Assembly (NCBI GenBank): GCA_052390415.1
Contig: JBQTGY010000142.1
Coordinates: 1-13,189, forward strand
Length of the DNA: 13,189 nt
From: JANNWF01 sp052390415
GTDB taxonomy: Bacteria > Pseudomonadota > Gammaproteobacteria > Xanthomonadales > Xanthomonadaceae
Direction: 5' to 3'
Shown: piece after piece, positions 6,400 through 13,189 of the stretch
Layout of the letters: each line of letters opens with the position of its first letter
How positions within the stretch are numbered: position 1 is the first letter of the stretch
Notes under the pieces: model-generated
What the model saw: the letters and a program-made list of their open reading frames with translations, nothing else
Databases searched by the model: none
What the model was told of the DNA's origin: nothing
Made by a program: the position numbers and the translations under genes

Positions 6400-7581
6400 A
6401 TGGCGCACTTCGTCCACCACGATCTACGGCTGCTGGACCCGGCGTTCTCCTCGCCGCTGCTCGATGTGCTGACCGATCTGGAGCATCTACGAAGGCTTGA
6501 ACTGCAGGGGACCACCCCGTTCCCGGTGTTTGCCCAGTTGAAGCAGGTGTTCCACTTGCTGGAGAGCCTGGCTTCGGCGCGAATCGAGGGCAACCACACC
6601 ACGCTGGCCGACTACGTTGAGGCCAAGGTGTCTCCCGAGTTGCAGCGTACCGAGCAACTGCACGAAATCGACAACATCGACACCGCGATGGATGCCGTAG
6701 AGACCGCCGTCGAGCCGGGCACCGACATCACCGAGCATCTGCTGCGCGGACTGCATGCAACAACCGTTGAGGGGCTGAATCGCGAAGGCGACCGCACGCC
6801 CGGTGCTTATCGCCGCGGAGGCGTACAGATAGGCCAATCAGATCATCTGCCGCCGGAAGCACTGCAGGTGCCGCACCACATGGCCGAGTTGATCGCCTTC
6901 ATCAACCGGCCCGACCCACCCAAGTACGACCTGATGAAGGTGGCCTTGGCGCATCATCGATTTGCTTGGATTCACCCCTTCAGCAATGGCAACGGCCGTG
7001 TGGTGCGCTTGCTGACTTACGCCATGCTGCTGAAGTACGGTTTTCGCGTCAGCATGCGGCAGGGTCAAGTAGGCCGTTTGCTCAACCCGGCGGCGGTGTT
7101 CTGCGCGGATCGAGACAAGTACTACGCGATGCTGGCCGAGGCCGACAGCGGTAGCGATGCCGGTCTGGAGGCTTGGTGCACCTATGTGCTCAGCGGCATC
7201 CGCGATGAGCTGAACAAGGTGGATCGGCTGGCCGACTATCAGCACCTGCAAAGCCACATTTTGCTGCCGGCCATCAACCACGCGCGCGAACGCCAGTTGA
7301 TCACTGCCCAGGAAGCAGCCGTGCTTGCGGCCACCGTCAAGGTGGGCGTCATCAAGGCGGGTGATCTGGAAAGCGTCCTACCGGATTTCAACGCCAATCA
7401 ACGGACGTATCAGATTCGCAAGCTGTTGGAGAGCGGAATGCTGCAGCCGATCAAACCCAACGCGCGCCAGTACTCGATTGGATTCAGCCATAACGTGCTG
7501 CTGCGCGGCGTGGTGCGCGCACTGACCGATCAAGGCTTCATCTCGCCCGCGCTTTCTTCACCGGGAGGCAGTCCCGCGTGA
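6400..7581 (+). CDS. Fic-domain protein (predicted AMP/nucleotidyl transferase) with C-terminal winged helix
   Basis: Fic proteins transfer AMP or a related group from a nucleotide to a hydroxyl of a target protein. The 393-residue protein has an N-terminal Fic_N-like region containing the inhibitory motif S59-xxx-E63-G64, which fits class II Fic proteins, whose glutamate blocks ATP until relieved. The flap-like segment TPGAYRRGG is at 133-141. The active-site loop HPFSNGNGRVVR is at 192-203 with the catalytic His192, the anion-binding GNGR and Arg203. Asn196 replaces the Asp/Glu that usually binds magnesium. Residues about 300-375 resemble a winged helix-turn-helix. ATG 6400 has no Shine-Dalgarno, and an AT-rich repeat array precedes it. 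The stop overlaps the hsdR GTG by 4 bases, so hsdR translation should depend on it. Its position inside a type I cassette suggests a regulatory or back-up defence role. The target is unknown. Confidence 0.92.
   Translation: MAHFVHHDLRLLDPAFSSPLLDVLTDLEHLRRLELQGTTPFPVFAQLKQVFHLLESLASARIEGNHTTLADYVEAKVSPELQRTEQLHEIDNIDTAMDAVETAVEPGTDITEHLLRGLHATTVEGLNREGDRTPGAYRRGGVQIGQSDHLPPEALQVPHHMAELIAFINRPDPPKYDLMKVALAHHRFAWIHPFSNGNGRVVRLLTYAMLLKYGFRVSMRQGQVGRLLNPAAVFCADRDKYYAMLAEADSGSDAGLEAWCTYVLSGIRDELNKVDRLADYQHLQSHILLPAINHARERQLITAQEAAVLAATVKVGVIKAGDLESVLPDFNANQRTYQIRKLLESGMLQPIKPNARQYSIGFSHNVLLRGVVRALTDQGFISPALSSPGGSPA
7563..7568 (+). promoter_or_regulatory. Ribosome binding site for hsdR
   Basis: GGGAGG lies inside the last codons of fic, 9 bases before the GTG at 7578. 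It supports that start and translational coupling of hsdR to fic. Confidence 0.6.
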
Positions 7582-10500
7582 ACGCCGTCGGCCAGCCTGA
7601 GCGTGCCACTCAGAACCGCGTCATCCGCCTGTTCTGCGAGCAGCTTGGCTACCGCTATCTGGGCGACTGGAGCGAGCGCACCGGCAACAGCAATGTTGAG
7701 GAATCCTTGCTCAGCGCATGGCTGAGCAAGCGTGGCGTGAGTGCAGCGCAGATCGCGGTCGCGTTGCACAAGTTGGGCGTTGAGGCGCGGCAGCATGGCC
7801 GTAGGTTGATGGCCAACAATCAGGCGGTGTACGGCCTGCTGCGCTATGGCGTGCCGGTGAAGATCGAGGCCGGCCGGGTGACCGAGACGGTGGCGCTGAT
7901 CGACTGGGCGCAACCGGAGCGCAACGATTTCGCCATTGCCGAAGAGGTGACCCTGCGCGGCGGCCATGCGCGGCGGCCTGATCTGGTGCTGTATCTCAAC
8001 GGCATCGCCATCGGCGTGATCGAGTTGAAGAACAGCCGGATCAGCGTCGGCGACGGCATCCGCCAAAACCTGTCCAATCAGCAGCCTGAGTTCAACGCGT
8101 GGTTCTTCAGCACGGTGCAGTTCGTGTTCGCCGGCAACGACTCCGAAGGCCTGCGCTACGGCTCGATCGGCACTGAGGAGAAGATGTTCCTCAGCTGGAA
8201 GGAGGATGTTGAGGACAACAGCGACTGCAAGCTCGACAAGTACCTGAAGAAGCTGTGTCGCAAAGATCGCCTGCTCGAACTGATGCACGACTTCGTGCTG
8301 TTCGATGGCGGCGTCAAGAAGTTGCCGCGCGTGCATCAGTACTTCGGCATCAAGGCCGCGCAAGCGCACGTGCAGCAGAAGCGCGGCGGGATCATCTGGC
8401 ACACCCAGGGCAGCGGGAAGAGCATCGTGATGGTGCTGCTGGCCAAGTGGGTTCTCGAAAACCATCCGCACGCGCGGATCGCCGTCATCACCGACCGCGA
8501 CGAGCTGGACAAGCAGATTGCGCGGGTCTTCCAGGCGTCTGGCGAGGCGATCCATCGCAGCCGCAGCGGCCGCGATCTGATGACGCAGCTGGGCCAGGCC
8601 ACACCGCGCCTGCTGTGTTCGCTGGTGCACAAGTTCGGCGCGCAGGCGCGCGGACGCGATCAGCGCGCATTCGAGGCGTTCATTCAGGAGCTGGAAGTTC
8701 AGCCCTCAGCGACCGTGGGCGAGCTGTTCGTATTTGTCGACGAATGCCATCGCACGCAAAGCGGGCGCATGCACAAGGTAATGAAGGCGCTGCTGCCGAA
8801 TGCGGTGTTCATCGGCTTCACCGGCACACCGCTGCTGAAGCAGGACGCGCAGACCAGTCTGGAAGTGTTCGGCGGCTATATCCACACCTACAAGTTCGGC
8901 GAAGCGGTGGAAGATCAGGTTGTGCTGGACCTGGTCTATGAGGCGCGAGACATCGATCAACGCCTGACATCGCAAACGAAGATCGATGAGTGGTTCGACG
9001 CCAAGACGCGCGCGCTGAACGATTGGCAAAAGGCCGAGCTACGCGCGCAGTGGGGCACGATGCAGCGCGTGTTGAGCTCCCGTTCGCGCATGGAGCGCGT
9101 GGTGGCCGACATCGTGTTCGACTTCAGCGTGAAGCCGCGCCTGTCGAGCGAGCGCGGCAATGCGATTCTGGTGGCAGCCAGCATTTTCGAGGCCTGTCGC
9201 TACTACAGCTTGTTCAATCAAACGCCGCTGAAGGGCCGCTGTGCACTGATCACCTCCTGCGACCCGCAGGCCGGTGACGTGACGCTGGAGGAAACGGGTG
9301 CCAATAGCGAGACCGACAAGCAGATCATCTACAGCACCTACGCCGAAATGCTGAAGGATGTCGCGGGAGCGCCGGGGATGAGCAGGACCGAGGCATTCGA
9401 GGAACGCGCCAAGGCGCGCTTCATCGATGAGCCGGCGCACATGAAGCTCCTGATCGTGGTCGACAAGCTGCTGACGGGCTTTGATGCACCGGCGTGCAGC
9501 GTGCTCTACATCGACAAGTCAATGAGGGACCACGGACTGTTTCAGGCGATCTGCCGCACCAACCGACTGGATGGCGACGACAAGCAGTTCGGCGTCATCG
9601 TCGACTACAAGGACCTGTTCAAGAAGGTCGAGAAAGCCATCGCCGTGTACAGCTCGGAGCTGGATCACAGCGCTGCCGGCGGCGATCCGCAGGTGTTGCT
9701 GCAGGATCGCCTGTGCAAGGGCCGCGAGCGACTGGACGCCGCTTTGGAGCACCTGCATCTGCTCTGCGAACCGGTGCTGCCGCCCGCGGGTGAGCTGGAG
9801 CACATTCGCTACTTCTGCGGCAATACGGAAATCGCCAGTGATCTGAAGCAGCGCGAGCCGCAGCGTGCCGCGCTGTACAAGGCGACCGTGGTCCTGATCC
9901 GCGCCTACGCCAACGTGAGCGACGAGTTGGAGGCGGCGGGCTACGCGGCAGCCGACGTCGAGCGTATTCAAGGGCGGGTGAAGCATTACGTCAGCGTTCG
10001 CGAAGTGGTGCGGCTGGCGAGCGGCGAAAGTCTGGACCTGAAGGCCTACGAGGCCGATATGCGGCACCTGCTCGATACCTATGTGCGGGCGGATGAGCCG
10101 CGAAAGATTTCCCCGTTCGACAACATCGGCTTGCTGGACTTGATCGTCAGGACCGGCATCGCCGATGCCATCGCCCAGCGACTCGGCGGAATGCGCGGCA
10201 ATCGGGAAGCGATTGCCGAGACCATCGAGAACAATGTCCGCAGCCGCATCCTGCGGGAGCAGATCAACGACCCGGCCTTTTTCGATCGCATGTCGCGCCT
10301 GCTGGACGAGATCATTCAACTGCGTCGGGCCAAGGCCATCGAGTACGAGGACTACCTGCGGCGAGTGGCCGACATGCTGGCGCAGGTGCAAGCGGGCCAT
10401 GCCGGAAGTTTGCCGCCGGCACTGGATTCGCCGGGCAAGCGGGCGCTGTTCAATAATCTGCGCGTCACTGATCGGCGGCCCGATGATCGGCACCAAGCCG

Positions 10501-10703
10501 AAGCGCCTTCGCCTCACTACGTTGACCCTCGCCTGCACTTGACCGTCCTGCTTGACGAGGCCATCAAGCGCGAGCGACCCAATGCGTGGCGCGGCGTGAT
10601 GGCCAAGGAAAATGTGATCAAGCGGGCCATGTACGAGGTGCTGCCGGATGAAGCGGAGGTCGAGCGCTTGTTTCTGATCGTCTATCAGCACGCCGAATAT
10701 TGA
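7578..10703 (+). CDS. hsdR: Type I restriction-modification restriction/translocase subunit HsdR
   Basis: HsdR is the ATP-driven DNA translocase and endonuclease of the type I complex. It has 1041 residues, a normal length. The N-terminal PD-(D/E)xK nuclease has PD at 134-135 and E149-L-K151. The superfamily 2 motor follows, with Walker A QGSGKS at 277-282, DECH at 388-391, TGTP at 415-418, LLTGFDAP at 631-638 and QAICRTNR (motif VI) at 656-663. The C-terminal helical part, beyond about 850, should bind the HsdM-HsdS core. All catalytic motifs are intact, so restriction should be active. The GTG start at 7578 forms a GTGA overlap with the fic stop. The end overlaps the next gene by one base. 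It is separated from hsdMS by fic and the repeat-bearing gap, which allows separate control of restriction. Confidence 0.96.
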   Translation: MNAVGQPERATQNRVIRLFCEQLGYRYLGDWSERTGNSNVEESLLSAWLSKRGVSAAQIAVALHKLGVEARQHGRRLMANNQAVYGLLRYGVPVKIEAGRVTETVALIDWAQPERNDFAIAEEVTLRGGHARRPDLVLYLNGIAIGVIELKNSRISVGDGIRQNLSNQQPEFNAWFFSTVQFVFAGNDSEGLRYGSIGTEEKMFLSWKEDVEDNSDCKLDKYLKKLCRKDRLLELMHDFVLFDGGVKKLPRVHQYFGIKAAQAHVQQKRGGIIWHTQGSGKSIVMVLLAKWVLENHPHARIAVITDRDELDKQIARVFQASGEAIHRSRSGRDLMTQLGQATPRLLCSLVHKFGAQARGRDQRAFEAFIQELEVQPSATVGELFVFVDECHRTQSGRMHKVMKALLPNAVFIGFTGTPLLKQDAQTSLEVFGGYIHTYKFGEAVEDQVVLDLVYEARDIDQRLTSQTKIDEWFDAKTRALNDWQKAELRAQWGTMQRVLSSRSRMERVVADIVFDFSVKPRLSSERGNAILVAASIFEACRYYSLFNQTPLKGRCALITSCDPQAGDVTLEETGANSETDKQIIYSTYAEMLKDVAGAPGMSRTEAFEERAKARFIDEPAHMKLLIVVDKLLTGFDAPACSVLYIDKSMRDHGLFQAICRTNRLDGDDKQFGVIVDYKDLFKKVEKAIAVYSSELDHSAAGGDPQVLLQDRLCKGRERLDAALEHLHLLCEPVLPPAGELEHIRYFCGNTEIASDLKQREPQRAALYKATVVLIRAYANVSDELEAAGYAAADVERIQGRVKHYVSVREVVRLASGESLDLKAYEADMRHLLDTYVRADEPRKISPFDNIGLLDLIVRTGIADAIAQRLGGMRGNREAIAETIENNVRSRILREQINDPAFFDRMSRLLDEIIQLRRAKAIEYEDYLRRVADMLAQVQAGHAGSLPPALDSPGKRALFNNLRVTDRRPDDRHQAEAPSPHYVDPRLHLTVLLDEAIKRERPNAWRGVMAKENVIKRAMYEVLPDEAEVERLFLIVYQHAEY

Positions 10704-11464
10704 TGAACGCACAGATTCGCGTTGCCGAACTGCAGCTGGATGTCGTGCGCAAGCGCATCAAGCACCTGCACCTCAGCGTGCTGCCGCCGTCAGGCCAGGT
10801 GCGGGTCGCCGCCCCTCAGCACATGAGCCTTGAAGCCATCCGCCTGTTCGCGATTGGCCAGCTGGACTGGATTCGCCGCCAGCAGCGCAAGCTTCTGGCC
10901 CAGGTGCGGGAAGCGCCGCGCGAGTATCTGGATCGCGAGAGCCACTATGTCTGGGGTCGCCGCTACCTGCTCAAGATCATCGAGCGCGACGGCACGCCAT
11001 CGATCGACCTGGGGCCTCGCCAACTTCGTTTGCAGCTGCGTCCGGGCGCCGCGACGGCCGAGCGCCAGCGCCTGCTGGAGCGTTGGTATCGCGAGCAGAT
11101 TCGGCAGGCGATCCCAGAGCTGCTTGCCAAATGGCAGCCACGCATCGGTGCTGAAGCCTCCACCATCTTCGTGCGACGCATGAAAACCAAGTGGGGGAGC
11201 TGTAACCCGACAACGCGAACGATCCAACTGAATACCGAACTGGCCAAGAAGCCGCCGGCCTGCCTGGAATACGTCCTCGCGCATGAGCTGGCCCATTTGC
11301 TGGAGCCGACACACGGCAGCCGGTTCGTCGCGCTGCTGGATGCCGCGATGCCCACCTGGCGAGCGGTGCGCGATCAGTTGAATGCCTTGCCGTTGGGCGG
11401 TGCCCACTGGCCGCCTGCAATCGTGGATGCAGCCGGACCATGCCAAGTCAGCCTAGCGACATGA
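10703..11464 (+). CDS. YgjP/DUF45-type zinc metalloprotease-like protein
   Basis: The 253-residue protein belongs to the YgjP-like (DUF45, M48-related) metallopeptidases. It carries TKWGSC at 162-167 and the zinc-binding HELAH at 194-198, with a likely third ligand at H204 in EPTHGSRF. The length is typical of the family. No signal peptide or membrane segment is seen, so it should act in the cytoplasm. The ATG at 10703 overlaps the hsdR stop in TGATG, so it is read in the same transcript and coupled to hsdR. A TTG one codon earlier is possible but less likely. I recall genes of this family beside hsdR in many genomes. A role in turnover of HsdR or of the complex is plausible but unproven; ClpXP plays that part in E. 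coli. It converges on putP with a 44-base gap and no clear terminator. Confidence 0.88.
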   Translation: MNAQIRVAELQLDVVRKRIKHLHLSVLPPSGQVRVAAPQHMSLEAIRLFAIGQLDWIRRQQRKLLAQVREAPREYLDRESHYVWGRRYLLKIIERDGTPSIDLGPRQLRLQLRPGAATAERQRLLERWYREQIRQAIPELLAKWQPRIGAEASTIFVRRMKTKWGSCNPTTRTIQLNTELAKKPPACLEYVLAHELAHLLEPTHGSRFVALLDAAMPTWRAVRDQLNALPLGGAHWPPAIVDAAGPCQVSLAT

Positions 11465-11508
11465 GCTCCGTTACGAGGAGGCTGGAGCGACAGGATCGCG
11501 AATTCGCC

Positions 11509-12996
11509 TCAGTACCCCACCGCATTCAACTCGGCATGCACGGCTTGGTGGCGCGTAACCATCGCCGCTGAGGGCGGCTTGCCGAGCAGGCTCACGATGA
11601 CGACGGCAACCGAGGCGAACAGCACGCCGGGTACCATTTCGTAAAGGGCGCTGCCGGTCTGTTTCCACAGCAACACGGTCACCGCGCCAACGACCATTCC
11701 GGCCAACGCGCCATTACGGGTCATGCGCTGCCAGAACAGCGAGAACAGCACCACGGGGCCAAAGGCAGCGCCAAAACCCGCCCACGCATAACTCACCAAG
11801 CCCAGCACGCGGCTCTCGGGATCGTAGGCGATCAGGATTGCCAGCAAGGCAATCGCCAGCACCATCGACCGGCCAAACCAGACCAGCTCGCGTTGGCTCG
11901 CTTTCGGCCGAACGAAGCCGCGATAGAAGTCCTCGGTCAGCGCGCTGGAACACACCAGCAATTGGCAAGACAGCGTGCTCATGATCGCGGCGAGAATGGC
12001 TGACAGCAGCACGCCGGCGACCCACGGGTTGAACAGCAGGGTCGACAGAGAAATGAAAACACGTTCTGGATTCTCGCTGACCATCGCGCCTTGTTCGGGA
12101 TGGGCGGCAAAGTAGGCGATGCCGAAGAAACCCACCGCCATCGCGCCGAACAGGCACAACACCATCCACAGCATGCCGATCCGGCGCGCCTTCGGAATGG
12201 TTTGCAGACTGTCGGCTGCCATGAAGCGGGCAAGCACGTGTGGCTGCCCGAAGTAGCCAAGCCCCCACGCCATCGTCGAGATGATTCCGATCACGCCACC
12301 CGCCCCGATCCAGTTCAGGCGTGTCGGATCGGTCAACTCGATCAGGGCCAGACTGGGCTGCAATCCACCGTTGCTCAGAATGACCACGATCGGGGTCAGC
12401 ACCAACGCGAAAATCATCAGCGTGGCCTGTACGGTGTCGGTCCAGCTCACCGCCAGGAAACCGCCGATCAAGGTGTACAGAATCGTCGCAGCCGCACCCA
12501 CCCACAGCGCCGTGGCGTAGGGCACGCCAAACACACTCTCGAACAGGCGCGCACCGGCGACGATGCCGCTGGCGCAGTAGATCGCGAAGAAGACCAGGAT
12601 CACCAAGGCCGACAAGATGCGCAGCAGGCGGCTGCGGTCCTCGAAGCGGTGGGTGAAATAGTCCGGCAAGGTCAGCGCGTTCTCGGTGCGTTCGGTGTAC
12701 ACACGCAGTGGCCCGGCGACGTATTTCCAGTTGCACCACGCACCGATGATCAGGCCGATGGCGATCCACGATTCCGACAGTCCGGACAGATACAGCGCGC
12801 CCGGCAAACCCAGCAAGAGCCAGCCACTCATGTCGGAGGCACCGGCCGACAGCGCCGTGACCACGCTTCCCAGTGAACGCCCGCCGAGGATGTAATCGTC
12901 GAAACTCCTGGTCTTGCGCCACGCCCACACACCAATCCCGATCATCGCGACCAGGTACAGCGAAAAGGTGACTAACAGGGGCGTGCTGAGGGACAT
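11509..12996 (-). CDS. putP: Sodium/proline symporter PutP
   Basis: PutP is an inner-membrane sodium:solute symporter (SSS family) that takes up proline with Na+, for use as a carbon and nitrogen source or osmoprotectant. The 495-residue protein is rich in hydrophobic segments, consistent with the usual 13 membrane helices. It has the signature FDDYILGGRSLG at 32-43 and GASDMSGWLL at 52-61. From the ATG at 12996 the aspartate of GASD falls at residue 55, the same number as the Na+-binding Asp55 of E. coli PutP, which supports this start over the GTG at 13026. No strong Shine-Dalgarno is visible. It is transcribed toward the restriction cassette and is probably an ordinary chromosomal neighbour rather than part of it. 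No putA gene is in the window. Confidence 0.95.
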   Translation of the reverse strand: MSLSTPLLVTFSLYLVAMIGIGVWAWRKTRSFDDYILGGRSLGSVVTALSAGASDMSGWLLLGLPGALYLSGLSESWIAIGLIIGAWCNWKYVAGPLRVYTERTENALTLPDYFTHRFEDRSRLLRILSALVILVFFAIYCASGIVAGARLFESVFGVPYATALWVGAAATILYTLIGGFLAVSWTDTVQATLMIFALVLTPIVVILSNGGLQPSLALIELTDPTRLNWIGAGGVIGIISTMAWGLGYFGQPHVLARFMAADSLQTIPKARRIGMLWMVLCLFGAMAVGFFGIAYFAAHPEQGAMVSENPERVFISLSTLLFNPWVAGVLLSAILAAIMSTLSCQLLVCSSALTEDFYRGFVRPKASQRELVWFGRSMVLAIALLAILIAYDPESRVLGLVSYAWAGFGAAFGPVVLFSLFWQRMTRNGALAGMVVGAVTVLLWKQTGSALYEMVPGVLFASVAVVIVSLLGKPPSAAMVTRHQAVHAELNAVGY

Positions 12997-13041
12997 GGCA
13001 GTGAGGGTCTCGAGGATGGAAGGCACACAGGCGTCAGCGGC

Positions 13042-13069
13042 AGAGTACGCGCCGCGACTGGACTGTCAA
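13042..13069 (-). promoter_or_regulatory. Candidate sigma-70 promoter of putP
   Basis: On the minus strand, TTGACA (13069-13064) is a perfect -35 hexamer. It is followed after 16 bases by TACTCT (13047-13042), a weak -10. Transcription would begin near 13035, giving a leader of about 40 bases before the ATG at 12996. Confidence 0.4.
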
Positions 13070-13100
13070 TTGATGAACTGTCGCGGGCTTGATTGCGCAC

Positions 13101-13123
13101 TAGGGTGCGTCACGGACGCACCC
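13101..13123. repeat. Single REP-like hairpin upstream of putP
   Basis: gggtgcgtc at 13103-13111 and gacgcaccc at 13115-13123 form a perfect 9-base stem around a 3-base loop. Bases 13101-13121 match the left arm of the 2127-2197 element with one substitution, in the loop. It therefore belongs to the same repeat family, here as a solitary unit. Bases after 13123 to the window end show no recognisable feature. Confidence 0.75.
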
Positions 13124-13189
13124 GCAACAGGTTCACCTCAAGGCCCGTGCCTACGACACCCCCCCAACCTGGCACCGAGGATTCATGAT

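Noticed and set aside
6192..6500. Plus-strand open frame across the hsdS-fic gap
   Set aside because: It spans the AT-rich repeat and promoter-like region, overlaps the fic start in another frame, and has no protein-like pattern.
9519..10712. Long minus-strand open frame (397 codons) opposite the hsdR C-terminus
   Set aside because: It lies wholly opposite a well-supported hsdR coding region and reflects high GC at third codon positions.
11465..11508. Possible bidirectional terminator between ygjP and putP
   Set aside because: Only a 5-base pairing (gctcc with ggagc) with no T-run is present, too weak to call.
12091..12876. Plus-strand open frame (261 codons) opposite putP
   Set aside because: It has a His/Gln/Arg-rich composition typical of an antisense frame, and PutP on the other strand is unambiguous.

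Overview
The window is high-GC chromosomal DNA from a gammaproteobacterium, most likely of the order Xanthomonadales. This rests on the TrpE sequence (a 491-residue form from the GTG at 238, with an N-terminus I associate with xanthomonads), GC-rich codon use, a close PutP homologue and REP-like palindromes. The placement is from remembered family features, not a search.

Layout: (1) bases 1-80 are an imperfect hairpin-forming repeat, followed by trpE (238-1713, +). (2) A 5'-truncated remnant of an RlaP/YcgL-type nucleotidyltransferase follows (1755-2126, +), and it keeps only the C-terminal part of that protein. (3) A perfect 71-bp inverted pair of REP-like hairpins lies at 2127-2197. (4) A complete type I restriction-modification locus occupies about 2293-11464, all on the + strand: hsdM, hsdS, a Fic-domain gene, hsdR, and a YgjP/DUF45-type zinc metalloprotease gene. 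Stop and start codons overlap at hsdM/hsdS, fic/hsdR and hsdR/ygjP. The only real gap, about 430 bp, lies between hsdS and fic. It holds five TTRCAGAT direct repeats at about two-turn spacing, and a possible small gene on the minus strand. (5) Converging on the cassette from the other side is putP (sodium/proline symporter, 11509-12996, -), with a candidate promoter and a third REP-like hairpin (13101-13123) upstream of it.

How the genes work together: HsdM and HsdS should form the methyltransferase, and HsdR adds the ATP-dependent translocase and nuclease. The unusual part is the Fic protein, a predicted nucleotidyl-transferring enzyme with an N-terminal autoinhibitory motif and a C-terminal winged-helix-like region. 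It sits directly in front of hsdR and is translationally coupled to it. The break between hsdS and fic, with its repeat array, suggests two transcription units: hsdMS for modification and fic-hsdR-ygjP for restriction. A Fic protein controlling its own promoter could then time restriction. That model is inference. The individual gene calls for trpE, hsdM, hsdS, fic, hsdR, ygjP and putP are strong.

I see no tRNA, rRNA, CRISPR array, integrase or transposase.
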